DNA from: Nematostella vectensis
Lineage: Eukaryota; Cnidaria; Anthozoa; Actiniaria; Edwardsiidae
Assembly: GCF_932526225.1 (NCBI RefSeq)
Contig: NC_064038.1
Span: 14,219,647 to 14,283,646, forward strand
Reading direction: 5' to 3'
DNA length: 64,000 bases
Below, piece after piece: positions 26,150 to 35,934 of this stretch. The notes below the pieces were generated by a model. It did no database searches. It was not told the origin of the DNA and saw only the letters and a list, made by a program, of their open reading frames with translations. A program made the translations under genes and the position numbers. How positions within the stretch are numbered: position 1 is the first letter of the stretch; every line of letters begins with the position of its first letter.

Positions 26150-26446
26150 ATGTACACCGATATGCTTGAAGACATCGCGTGCAACGATGAGCCATTGGCG
26201 GCTGTGTTTGGAGGGCTAATGTCCAGTGACAAGCTGGGCAAGCAAAAAAGGGTTGGGGACACGGCCCACACCGTTAACACCGACCCTAGCAATAAACCTG
26301 GTATGCATTGCCTGGGTGTCTACGAGATTCCTGACCACCTTAAGTTTTTCGACAGTTTTGCTTTTAACCCCCGCACGTATGGGAGTGGCTTTCAACGATT
26401 TTGTCTTCAACACAATATTGTCGTGAAGAACAATCGTCGCGTCTAA
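26150..26446 (+). pseudogene. Polinton adenain-like cysteine protease, truncated
   Basis: A 98-codon frame has the N-terminal half of the adenovirus/Ulp1-type protease found in Polintons and thought to process capsid precursors. The catalytic His lies in GMHCLGVYEI, followed by the acidic residue in KFFDSF and a PRTYGSGF stretch. The later conserved Gln and the nucleophilic Cys, expected 50-70 residues downstream, are absent because the frame ends at 26446. It directly follows the capsid gene, the usual neighbourhood. Inactive. Confidence 0.65.
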
Positions 26447-27082
26447 GCCCTCACATCGCCATATTTTTTACCTCTATTACCTCACCCTATGACCCCTGAA
26501 CGACCCTCCGGCCTGAGTGACGACAATACCAATGAAGAAACCAGCACGTCCGCTACCACAGTCACCACATCACCCACAGGCACTGGGGACAACTTAACCT
26601 ACCCCCCATCCCCATAACGCCATTGAACAGCAGGCCTGATTTAGCAGAACCCCCGACCGCGAACACTCAGATGTACGGGCCTACCGAGCATTCTCTCACT
26701 CTCGCACACTACTGTACACGGCACCCGACGCTGTGCCAGAAAAAAATGAACCTTACTGCTGGGTATGGCAGTAGCAGTGTTGAGGTTAATGATTGCGAAA
26801 CTGCCAACTACCCCAGGCATCCCATCGATGTCTCTTTGCAACCTCGGATACAGAGCCCACTATCCAGCCATGGAAACGTGCAGCAACGCCTTCGCGGACG
26901 TAACAATGGTAGCACAGCCCTACGCAAGTACCGCCGTGTTTCCCGTGTATGCGTCAGCGAACACCTTAGTGGGGAGGTGGTGACCAAATGCACCACCCGC
27001 CGTCGCACCACCAGACCCCAAACGAGGGAGCTTTAAAAAGTATGAAAGACACAGCGCCACACGTACACAGGCACTCGCAACT
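26447..27082 (+). other. Polinton interior with Thr/Ser-rich and unassigned open frames
   Basis: A short frame at 26490-26616 is Thr/Ser-rich. Two overlapping frames at 26623-27036 and 26765-26983 lack a recognised domain. The second contains a run of Ala/Tyr/Val-rich sequence (ADVTMVAQPYASTAVFPVYA) that looks protein-like. No assignment is possible. Confidence 0.35.
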
Positions 27083-27328
27083 ATGGACCGCCCACGAAAA
27101 GGTAGACGCCACCAAGCGCCTCCTAAAAGGGGTCGGGGGGGATTGAAAAGAGCAATGATAAAAAAAAAACACGTTGTCGACAGTACCTGCAAGTGGCAAC
27201 GTGGCGGCCTCACCTTCCATAATCCCATGAATGTGATAATAAAAGTACAGAATGCTATAAAAATACCAACTTCGGTACCCCTCACTACCATTCACGACAA
27301 TGGCATCGCCACGGAAAGGCCGGAGTAA
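27083..27328 (+). CDS. Small basic protein, Polinton (81 aa)
   Basis: The N-terminus is very basic (RPRKGRRHQAPPKRGRGG), followed by KKKHVVDS and a short beta-like segment. Basic small proteins in this part of Polintons are often compared with adenovirus core proteins that condense DNA. That is inference only. The frame overlaps the next small basic frame at 27300. Confidence 0.35.
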   Translation: MDRPRKGRRHQAPPKRGRGGLKRAMIKKKHVVDSTCKWQRGGLTFHNPMNVIIKVQNAIKIPTSVPLTTIHDNGIATERPE

Positions 27329-27473
27329 GAGGGCTTCAACAAAACGCCGCACCAAGAAAAGAGGCCACCCTATGTTCGGACCACCAAGACAACGTGGGGG
27401 GCTAGGCCCACTCGCACTACTCGCTGAGGCCGGCCTCCTCCACATGCTCAGGAACTTATTAGGCGGTAAATGA
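27300..27473 (+). CDS. Small basic protein with hydrophobic tail, Polinton (57 aa)
   Basis: An intact ATG-to-TGA frame. The N-terminal half is almost all Lys/Arg/Ser/Thr (SPRKGRSKRASTKRRTKKRG), then GHPMFGPPRQRGG and a hydrophobic, amphipathic end (LALLAEAGLLHMLRNLLGG). A basic head plus an amphipathic tail resembles the layout of virion core or membrane-lytic precursor peptides of adenovirus-like elements. The function is inferred, not shown. Confidence 0.45.
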   Translation: MASPRKGRSKRASTKRRTKKRGHPMFGPPRQRGGLGPLALLAEAGLLHMLRNLLGGK

Positions 27474-27515
27474 TACAAAAAGCGCCGCTGGCTAGCCACA
27501 ACCCTCATCCACAAC

Positions 27516-27689
27516 ATGCCGGTTACTTGGAAAAGAGGAAACCGTAAAAGCGGGAGATGTCCACGCCGCTGCAAGGACCGCTTAATTAGAAAGCACCTTT
27601 CCTCGAGATGGTGCGTACCGCAAAACCGCCGTTCAGCCACCCCCGAACAAGTGAACAGCGTAAGCGAGATCGCACGCAATATTATTTAG
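27516..27689 (+). CDS. Small Arg/Lys/Cys-rich protein, Polinton (57 aa)
   Basis: ATG at 27516 to TAG at 27687-27689. The N-terminus is WKRGNRKSGRCPRRCKDR, and the end is milder (ATPEQVNSVSEIARNII). The pattern of short basic frames in series (27083, 27300, 27516) is characteristic of this part of the element. It overlaps another frame at 27608-27802, so only one of them need be real. No family was recognised. Confidence 0.3.
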   Translation: MPVTWKRGNRKSGRCPRRCKDRLIRKHLSSRWCVPQNRRSATPEQVNSVSEIARNII

Positions 27690-27803
27690 GAAAATATTCT
27701 GCTCTCGCCTTACTACTACAAAAAACTCAGGCCGCATCGTACCCGGTTAGGAAAGATTGCAAACCGTTCCCTAGGAACCGCCGGAAAAGAATTATGAACT
27801 AGG

Positions 27804-28575
27804 GTGGTGGTTGGGAAATCTCCCTTCTTATCGGTGCCCTGGAAGGCTCAGCGGCCCCTGTCCTGCAGAAACACATATCAAAAATCTAAAACGATTGGTG
27901 GTTTGGAGGGGACGCGTATATTATGCACTATCCCCACGAGAGCCTGCACCTTTCAAAAGGCCCTACCATGCCAGCGTGAAGGCAATGCAGGTCAAGCGAT
28001 GAATACTACAACAAGGCACGACGATGTGTACTGATTCCCGAAGACATGGCCCTTATCTTGGACAGGCTGAAAGTCAAATACCATATAGATTCCCACCACA
28101 ATACGGGACCATGTCACAACTCCCCAAAAAGATGTCAGCCACAATGTCAACGTCAATGTCAACCACACCCTCCCACAGGATATTAGGTGACGGAAATACC
28201 TACGACTGCACCGAGAGTTTTTAACATAAGCAGAGCAAACAACATCAGGAAGCCCCACAGTCAGCAACACTGTCGAGGGGGAGATCATCAAAATTCTTGC
28301 TAGCGCACCTATACCACCTCAAGAAACCCCCTGACCACGATCGCAGCCTACTCTACCATCACACTCACCGTCAAAGATCCCAGTACAAACCAAGAGAAAA
28401 CGACTCCCTCCACCGCAGGAAACCTCTCGATCACGAACGATACCAGCACCACCAAACTACCCGCCACGACGACCAAACCCTCGACGACTTAATGCTTAGC
28501 GTGGCGACCACAATCCGCTCCAACAATATCGTTGCTAAATTGATGCCCTGAATCCACGGATCGGTAGTAACGTAG
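27804..28575 (+). pseudogene. Unassigned Polinton frames, 3' part
   Basis: Frames at 27804-28034 and around 27985-28100 carry protein-like blocks (EYYNKARRCVLIPEDMALIL in one frame). From 28290 to 28550 one frame is Thr/Pro/Ser-rich (NQEKTTPSTAGNLSITNDTS). They probably belong to one or two structural genes broken by frameshifts. No name can be given. Confidence 0.3.
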
Positions 28576-29074
28576 AAGGGTCGCAAACTTTTGGCACCCG
28601 AACTTTTCGAGGTTTAGACAGGGTATGCCAAGAGCGCCCAGTAGACGTCTTTCGTACACCCCACCCTTTTATCCGACGACCCCGCCTCGCCCTTAAAACT
28701 TGTATCACACAGAAACCACAGCCTTCAACCTCTCGTGTTTGACAGCCATCGGGGCTCGATACTGAAAAGACAGCCCATGGACGTGTCTCTCCGCGCTTGT
28801 AACAATACGACACTGCCACGGTCTGAGGCCGTGCATCCTGATAGGATTAATAAACTGCTGACCAAGGACGTCTTGGTGTTGGTGACAAAAAAAAAAACAT
28901 CTGCTTTGTGTAAAACTCCTGCCCAATTTGGAACCCGTCCAGATCCAGCACAGCAGTCACTTTCTCGAAAGTAGTTTTTTTCACCATCAGGACTAGCCAC
29001 AAACGTCCACTCAGGACCCGCATGGCTGTTTTATTAGCTAAACCATCCAACCGTATTACAGAGATATCCAACAC
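28535..29074 (-). CDS. Unassigned minus-strand frames at Polinton right end
   Basis: Three overlapping minus frames (29074-28847, 29000-28725, 28819-28535) run inward from the right inverted repeat. The first, with KVTAVLDLDGFQIGQEFYTK, looks like real protein. The frame would shift in the A/T homopolymer at 28888-28896 (nine A on plus). Together they suggest one broken gene transcribed from the right end. Not recognised. Confidence 0.3.
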
Positions 29075-29230
29075 CGTTAACCAGTGAAAACATATATTTT
29101 ATTCCTGTCAACACATCATACAACGATGCCGCTATAACATTATACTACCCCTGGATAATAAACACACAGCACTACGTCAACGCGGTACGTTTAACCGAGC
29201 CCTTAGCGTAACAAGAAATGCGCCATAACT
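29036..29230. repeat. Polinton right terminal inverted repeat
   Basis: Reverse complement of the left repeat, with a 60-bp block (around 29112-29175) that the left copy lacks. Confidence 0.8.
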
Positions 29231-29243
29231 GCAAAATAACAAA

Positions 29244-29265
29244 ACCATTACCATATGGTAATGGT
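29244..29265. repeat. 22-bp perfect palindrome
   Basis: Reads the same on both strands, centred on CATATG, 14 bp outside the Polinton end. Confidence 0.9.
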
Positions 29266-29469
29266 GTGTAATCCTTGATAATTCCACTGCAATTAGCTAA
29301 ATGTATTGCCTAAAGGTAAACAAAGTTTTTTACATATTTGCTAACATACATAAGTCATAGTCGAGTGCGTGGTAAAAGGTAACAGGATTAGATTTCACAG
29401 CAACATTGGATTGAGAACAAAAGCAGCCGAGTGAACAGGATTTAGGTCTCCACTAACAAATGCTCTTAC

Positions 29470-29583
29470 CCGTCTCGCAGTTTGTTCCTGTGAATCCAGG
29501 AATGCATGAGCACGTGTACTTGTTAACGCCGTCATTGCATGTGGCTCCGTTCTGACAGGGACCACTTGCGCAATCATCAATAT
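29470..29583 (-). CDS. Gene A exon 4: third EGF-like domain
   Basis: A symmetrical phase 1-1 exon of 114 bp. The acceptor follows GTATAAG and the donor is ACGG|GTAAGAG. It encodes one complete EGF-like module starting [18 protein letters not shown] and ending [12 protein letters not shown], with all six cysteines and the D-I-D-(D/E)-C opening of calcium-binding EGF domains. The split codon with exon 3 (G|AT) restores the aspartate of that opening, which strongly supports the join. It is separated from exon 3 by only 104 bp, in contrast with the very long introns elsewhere. Confidence 0.93.
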
Positions 29584-29687
29584 CTTATACACAAAGTTTT
29601 TAGAAACCGTAAGGTGAGATGTAAGACAAAACAAATACTTACTGACGACAAAAAAACTAAACATGAAATTGTTATAACTATGCTTAC

Positions 29688-29801
29688 CAGTTTCGCATTT
29701 GCTTTCAGTGTAACCCGAGGGACATGTGCACGTGAAGCTATTTTTTCCATCCATGCAAGTCCCTCCGTTTGCACAAGGATTACCAGCACATTCGTCCATG
29801 T
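29688..29801 (-). CDS. Gene A exon 3: second EGF-like domain
   Basis: A phase 1-1 exon of 114 bp, acceptor TATCTTTGAAG, donor ACTG|GTAAGC. It encodes one EGF-like module ([18 protein letters not shown] ... [14 protein letters not shown]) with six cysteines and a calcium-binding opening. Its length and phase are identical to exon 4, so exons 3 and 4 probably arose by exon duplication. Confidence 0.93.
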
Positions 29802-30065
29802 CTTCAAAGATAGAAACAATCTCAATGGAAGAAGCGTTTACGAAAATAGTCGTCGTTGCTTTCATGAGAAAAAGCAATATTTAAAAAGCGGTTATAAAAC
29901 TATTAACCATTGACATTCATCGAAAGACGAAAAATATGACCAAAATAGGATTTAAATGTGCACAATGACTCTTAATGTAATTAAATTGACTTACAATATA
30001 AATAACATGTATTTGTAATTCATTTCCATCCGCTCACAGTGTGTGATCACGGTACTCTGTTACTC

Positions 30066-30327
30066 TTAAGGCTAGTTCTCACCGACGTAACCGTAAGGGG
30101 AGACGGAAGCGTAAGAGTCTGATGTCGCGTGAGAACCGCGAGCAAGGTTTTACGCACGCTCAGTTCGTAGTCTAGTGCCCATAACTTTTCGACGAGCCAA
30201 AGCTGGATGGGCTAATTTATACTTATATTCCGCTAATGATTACGTGGACCCTGTTCTCAGGCGACAAAAGACTCGTACACTTCCGTCTCCGCTTAAGCTT
30301 ACGTCGCTCGTGAGAACAAGCCATTAG
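30066..30327. mobile_element. 260-bp MITE with TIRs of about 50 bp
   Basis: The left end GGCTAGTTCTCACCGACGTAA and right end TTACGTCGCTCGTGAGAACAAGCC are inverted. The match extends through GGAGACGGAAG.GTA.GAGTC. There is no coding content. The TTA/TAA-like flanks hint at a PIF/Harbinger-type element, but the duplication is not exact. It lies in gene A intron 2. Confidence 0.75.
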
Positions 30328-31480
30328 TTTTTAGTAAGTTAAAATGAGCCGTTCATTCTTCTGTTACAGGACGGGTTGTCATATTGTTTAGATTATAGTT
30401 ACTTGTCATCTAGTATTTCATGTTCCTATCATGAAAAACAGAAGTTATTAAGTTTTCTTTATCTTTTAAGGATAATTTAGATTTTTTTCACAATTGTAGT
30501 TTCTTTAGTCTAGATTTTAGCACGCTCGTGGACCCTCTGCTTCGATGGCCTTTTGGTGCGTCTAAATCCAGGGAAGGTTCAGTTTCTTATACGTGGCAGA
30601 ATCGTGGTTTCTTATTTTCGTTTCAGACATTTTATTTGGCAAGCTAAACTCTTAAATGTTCTTCAGAACCACATGCCATTTTTAGCCTTTGGTTTAGACA
30701 TCATCATCATCATCATCAGCTTGAGCCGTTATTTTAAAAGTTGCTTAATCATAAGTGTTATCTTAGAGTCACCTTGACTTAATTGATTATTTTGTAAATA
30801 CGCAGGGACGAGAGACCAACCCTGTGATTTCCCATGCTCTCACGCTTTTGCTGATTGGTTCGTTTGGCCGAATGTATCCAAGTCTCCCCGTTTCCTGTTG
30901 AATTGTTTTACATTTATTTCCTTTCTTGTTGGACCACAACATGGGTTGCTGTCTGGTCCTAGAGTATAAATGTAGAGAGCCTAGTACAGTGTTGTTTTAT
31001 TGTGGTTGCTGTTCTGCGGTTGCGACTGTGAACAATTAAAGCTTGAAAATACAAGCCTCGCCTTCGTCTTAATCCTAAAGATCCCGAGAAGTGCACATAA
31101 CACTTCTATGAAATAAAATTTTTAAAATCTCAATAATATTCGTACCTATTTGTTGTGTCTTATTTGTAGTCCGAAAGAGAGTAGTTTGCGAGCTACGCTG
31201 TTGAGTCTCCAGGAAGCACATTCCGCTATATTTGACGCGTACAGGCTGAACTAATTTGCTTACAGCTTGTTCATTTTTTTTTTTTCATTTTTTTTTTTTT
31301 TTTATTTTGCACTATTTTGAATAAGATAAAGAATATTTGGATACAGGTAGAAAAAAGGGGAAGTTAACTATTTACGGTACTTAAGAAGAAAAAAAAATTT
31401 AAGGTGCGCAGTGACCATAGAAGCATAAGCTTTCGAGATGGTCACTGCCACAGTCAGATTTCGAGGGTCTTACAGGATAT
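30328..31480. other. Gene A intron 2 sequence, nothing coding recognised
   Basis: A+T-rich. Includes a (CATCAT)n stretch near 30700 and poly-T tracts at 31268-31305. No gene was supported. Confidence 0.4.
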
Positions 31481-34128
31481 TATTATAATATTATTATAAT
31501 ATTATTATTATTATTATTTTTTTTTTTTTTTTTTTTTTACAATATATAATATATACATAAACAAAATATAATATTTTAGAGTGAGGAAAAGTAAATCTGG
31601 CCAGGGTGGATCAATATTAATTCTGATTATTTAATAAATGCAATTTCAGTTGTTCTATGAAGGAATTGTAAGGTAAGGACTTAATGCAATTTGGTATTTT
31701 TTCCCAAAATCTAGAAGACATGGCTGTAAATTTAGTTAATCCATAATTGGTTTTGGAAGCTGGCCTAAAGAGATTGCCTTTGGAAGCATATCTGGTATTA
31801 TGTGAGTGAACTTGAGTGGCAGGCAGGATTAGATTACATAATGGCTTAGGCATAGTATCAGGAAAGTGTTGGAGCTTATAAACAAGAGATGATATCCTTA
31901 GATTATGTATGTTATCAAGATTCAGGATCCTAAGCAGTTGGTAATAATTCGATGGACTTTCCCTTTGGGGAGCAAAGAAAATAGAGCGAATGCATTTATT
32001 CTGCTTCGTTTTGATAGGGCGAAGCCGTGTTTGGCTTGCCGAGCCCCAGCTCATTATACCATAAGAAATATATGGGTAAATTAAATTATAGTATAGTTGT
32101 GTTAAAGTAGTCAGGGGAAGAAAATAACGTAACTTGGAAATGATTCCAAGATTTTTTGCGAGGCATTTATTAACATGATTTAGTTGTGAATTCCATTTGA
32201 GATGTTCATCAATAAAGACACCTAAGTATTTTATGTTGTTAGTATTCTTTATACCATATGCTGTTAAGTCAATAGAAACACTTTTTCTGGGGGAGGTGAC
32301 AGTGATATGATGTGTTTTCTTAAAATTAATGGACAACTTGTTAGCGTTACAGTATTTGATGACATTGTCTAATTCACTATTAACAGTGGTTTCTAAATCT
32401 TTGGGGTTTTTTGAAGTATAAAATAGATTTGTATCATCTGCAAATATTCTAAATTTCAGTTTCTTAGAAGAGTTGGGGAGATCATTAATATATAAGAGGA
32501 ATAATAAGGGACCAAGGGTAGATCCTTGAGGAACTCCGCAAGAGATTGGTAGCATAGATGATTCCGCATTGCCAATTTTGACAAACTGATGACGATTAGA
32601 GAGATAACTAGAAAACCATTTTGCGGGGGTTCCCCTGACTCCATATTTGTACATTTTAGCTAATAAGATGTCGTGGTTAATAGTATCAAATGCCTTTGAA
32701 AAATCTAAGAAAATAGCACATGTAGTCATACCTTGGTCAATAGAAGACTTGAGGGTCTCAACAGTTTCTAATATGGCATGTTCGGTTGAATGGCCTTTCC
32801 GAAATCCAAATTGAAATTCAAATAAAATTTTATGTTTTTCAAGAAAAAAAATCAGCTGGTTGTAGATAAGCTTCTCAAGAATCTTGCTAAATGAACAGAT
32901 TATTGATATTGGTCTATAATTCCCTGGTTCAGTGGCATCCCCACTTTTATATATAGGAGTAACCCTTGAGATTTTGAAAATATCAGGGACTTCACCACTT
33001 GCTATAGATTCATTATAAATGGCAGTAAAGGGAGAGGCTAGGATGGATGCTGACAATTTTATAAATTTATTAGGAATAGTAATATATGATTTATTTTCAT
33101 TAAGAGATGCAAAAAGTAAAAAAACCTGTGCTTCTGAAACTGGAGACATAACAAAAGAAGAAGTTGTAGATTGTTTAATATAGGATGTAGGAGATATGGA
33201 TTTGTCATCTTTAATTTGGGAAGCTAGATTGGTTCCTACATTTGTAAAAAATTTGTTCAACTGATCAGCAATATCAGAAGGATTGGTAAACGACCTATTT
33301 CCTGAAGTAATGCGACTAGGAGCACTTTGCCCCTTTGTTTTCCTTTGTATCAGCTTGCCGATTAATTTCCAGGTAGCTTTGAGGTTGTTTTTACAGCTAA
33401 TAAATTGAGAATGGAAATATTCCTTTTTACTTTTGTTGAGAAGATGTGATAAAGTATTAGAATATTGCTTGTATGCTATTACTTTTTCTTGGTTTTTGCT
33501 AAAAAAGTGACTTCGGTACATTTTTTGCTTGTGCTTTATTGATTTTAAGATGCCATTGGTAATCCATGGTTTACTAAGTTGTCTTTTTTTTGCACGAGAG
33601 GCAATTTTCATTGGTGCATGTTTATCGATAACAGAATGGATGGCATGAATTGTGTCTTCAGTTTTTTCATTTAATGTTTTAGTTGATTGGTGAAGGGAAT
33701 TCCAATCAAGCTGGTTCATATCATACAAGAAATTTTCACTATTAAATTTAGAAAAATCTCTAAAACTTTGCTGTTCACAAGTTTTCTTGAGATGGGACTT
33801 AAAGGTGCAGAAAATGGGCAGATGGTCAGAGATATCAACTGTGAGAATACCAGGAGTGACATGGGAAATGGGACAATTAGTGTAGATATGATCAATCAGT
33901 GTGGCAGTGTGACTGGTTATACGAGTAGGCTTAGTTATAATTGGCATTAAGCCATTAGAGAAAAGCATATCGAGGTATTCATCAGTCTGGAAATGGGAAT
34001 TAGCTTTCAAAAAATCTATATTTATATCGCCACACAGGAATAAGTCAACTTTGTTTGGGTCAATAGATTTGATTATGTTATCTAACTGAATTGTAAATTC
34101 ATTAAGATTATCATTAAGATTATCTTAT
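31481..34128 (-). mobile_element. 5'-truncated non-LTR retrotransposon (CR1/Jockey type)
   Basis: The element contains one long ORF2 (see next entry). On the minus strand it ends in a 3' UTR followed by an A-rich and (AAT)n tail (31481-31540), typical of the CR1/Jockey group. The 5' end is lost at about 34128, inside the endonuclease domain, just before an in-frame stop. The single uninterrupted frame of nearly 840 codons suggests recent insertion. It lies in gene A intron 2, in the same orientation as the gene. Confidence 0.9.
31617..34128 (-). CDS. LINE ORF2: endonuclease C-terminus plus reverse transcriptase
   Basis: The frame is open from about 34128 to the stop at 31617. The N-terminal part is the end of an APE-type endonuclease (LFLCGDINIDFLK upstream of 34010, then TATLIDHIYTN and DISDHLPIF with the catalytic SDH-type motif). 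The reverse transcriptase starts around residue 345 counted from 34010 (ISRVTPIYKSGD, NYRPIS), with GFRKGHST, FLDFSKAFDTINH, GVPQGSTLGPLLF, and the catalytic FADD at about 32436-32447. A C-terminal region with SYGIMSWG and RFWEKIPN follows, as in CR1/Jockey ORF2s. The full family length is about 950 residues, so roughly the first 130 are missing. No gag-like ORF1 is present. The RT frame is intact, but the element cannot be autonomous as it stands. Confidence 0.93.
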
Positions 34129-34317
34129 ATCTGTAAGATTATCTGTGGGATGTCTGTGTTCTGATGATCTGTGTTCGAAATTAAAATATTTTGGGATTTT
34201 TTTTTTCCAGTATTTTAGTCTGATCATTCTAGAGATCACCAACTCTACTTCAATATTTAAACTCTGTCCTCTCCGAAACACACATTTGTTACCTATTGTA
34301 AAGTCTGGTTTCCATAA

Positions 34318-35320
34318 TATATAGATTTAAGCTCTGCCTAAAAGCGGAGCCAGCATTTAACACCTTTTTGTGTTGACTGATAGGGGAAGTTGTAGATCTT
34401 GGTGTCTCTAGAATGTTGTTATTTAATGAGGTTAAAAATATGTCAAATTTTACTGCCATGTAATTATGAATTGTATATGCCCCTCCAAATGGATCAAGCA
34501 ACCACTCATTCAATAATATTGTATATGTAATATAAAAGTTAACAGAATACTAAAACTTGGTGTGAAAAAGACTGTCAAAGTTCAAGGTGTCACATTGACG
34601 AGTATGTTTTTTCAAGAGTCTAATGGTCAATTCTTATTTCCCTTCATAGAAGTTCCACTATGTATATTTTTATCAAAACACCATTCTAACAAGCTTTGAC
34701 CTTGTGAAGAATATATCAAGGATGTAACAGCATTCCAAAGATTTAGATGCCATACTGTAGTTCAGGGGCGGATCTAGCTTTTTGCCAAGGGTGGGATTTG
34801 GCCCAACTACCCACTACTGTAGTGTTCATGTACCACAATTATTCAGAAAAATGTGTTGAAACTAAACCCCACAAATATACCTGTCATGCATTACATATTG
34901 GTGCACCCACCCTTTGGCCTGTTGGTTTTAGAAACCCTGGATCCACCCATACTGACCATACTGACTCCAAAATGAATGCAATGGAGGCAAATCCTAAATT
35001 ATTACTGAAAGTGCTTAATTCCAATTTCTAATTTCAAACCAAACAATGTTCATTGACCGATGTTAGGGTTATAGAGAAATAAATATAACAAAAAGTCAAT
35101 GGGGAGAAGAAAAAGGAAGGAATGAATGACTCTATTTGAAAAAAATGTGACTCTACTTTAAAAAATATATAACAATAATGCAATAATAGCTTAAATGAGC
35201 ATATTCGTAACATTTTCCCCTCTCTCCTTACCTATAGGTTTGATATAACATTGTTTTCTTTACAGATTTATTATCGGAAAAGCACAAGTTTAATGTTTGT
35301 CTTTATATAATTTAAGTACC
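34318..35320 (+). repeat. Dispersed 1-kb repeat family C, copy 1
   Basis: It is colinear with 48816-49690. Shared blocks are TGCCTAAA.GCGGAGCCAGCATTT, ACCTTTTTGTGTTGACTGATAGGGG, GCCCCTCCAAATG.ATCAAGCA, GGTGCACCCACCCTTTG and GGAGGCAAATCCTAAATTA. A short CAGGGGCGGATCTAG...CTGGATCCACCC interval (34763-34954) looks like a nested hAT-type MITE. No coding content. Confidence 0.8.
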
Positions 35321-35324
35321 TTGC

Positions 35325-35850
35325 TCCCAGTGGGGAGGTGGGGGGGGGGGGGACTTTGAGAAACGGGAGTTTGAGAGACGGGGGTGCTTGACAGCTTAAT
35401 CAATTTAAACCTAAGGGATAGCACTAAGGGCATGGTCAACAACAATTCTTACCCCTAAGAGATAGCCTATTGGGTGTGGTCAGAGGAATTTTTAACCCTG
35501 AGAGATAGCATTTAAAAAAAAACAATGCTGGTTTTTATTTGCTGACGGATCCTATATTGTTATGTTACCGACAATAAAGTAGAAAGTATTAACTGATCAG
35601 TTGACTTGTGGTTTATTGTAAAATACATTTCAAGCAATTGGGCCACCACTTAGCGTGAGACACCCTAAAAGATAGCAGAACCGGAAAAATACTCCTCCCC
35701 GGGCATGAAAACCCCTAAAAGATAGCAGAATCGGAAAAATCCTAAAACACACCCTAAGAGATAGAAGTTGGTAAGAATATTATACCATAAAAGATAGGTC
35801 AAGCACCCCCGTCTATCTTTCTGGAGAGTCCCTCCCCGGACCTTGCTCTA
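35325..35850. mobile_element. 530-bp MITE with TIRs and internal GATAG repeats
   Basis: GACGGGGGTGCTTGAC near 35375 is inverted at 35798-35813 (GTCAAGCACCCCCGTC). The match continues outward through GAGGGACT/AGTCCCTCC and CTTGCTC/GAGCAAGG. Inside, (C/T)CTAA.AGATAG(C/A) recurs at least eight times. A long G run lies near the left end. Non-coding. Confidence 0.7.
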
Positions 35851-35934
35851 ATAAAAAAAACCCTTCCCTTGATAGAAGTTTCATTAATGTGCTACATTCT
35901 GACCAGCATTGCCCTTGCAAAGAAACAAATGATG

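Larger units (their letters stand above)
17745..29230 (+). mobile_element. Decayed Polinton/Maverick element, about 11.5 kb
   Basis: Terminal inverted repeats define it. The left end 17745-17885 and the reverse complement of 29036-29230 share AGT at the tip, TTACGCTA.GGG, GGTTAAACG, CGTTGTATGATGTGTTG, AGGAATAAAA, TTCACTGGTTAACGGTGTT and CTCTGTA..ACGGTTG.ATGG. The right copy carries an extra 60 bp. Polinton ends typically begin with AG. The expected 6-bp target duplication is not visible (GAATGC left, GCAAAA right). Interior plus-strand remnants include protein-primed DNA polymerase B, integrase with chromodomain, capsid-type proteins and an adenovirus-type cysteine protease, all broken. It sits in the 18.6-kb gene A intron 4 and carries a later CRE-rich insertion at 24186-24850. 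Confidence 0.88.

Noticed and set aside
26966-27679. 237-codon minus-strand frame
   Set aside because: Antisense of the basic small-protein cluster; composition (Arg/Pro/Leu-rich) fits a GC-biased shadow.
33687-33950. Plus-strand 87-codon frame
   Set aside because: Antisense shadow of the LINE ORF2.
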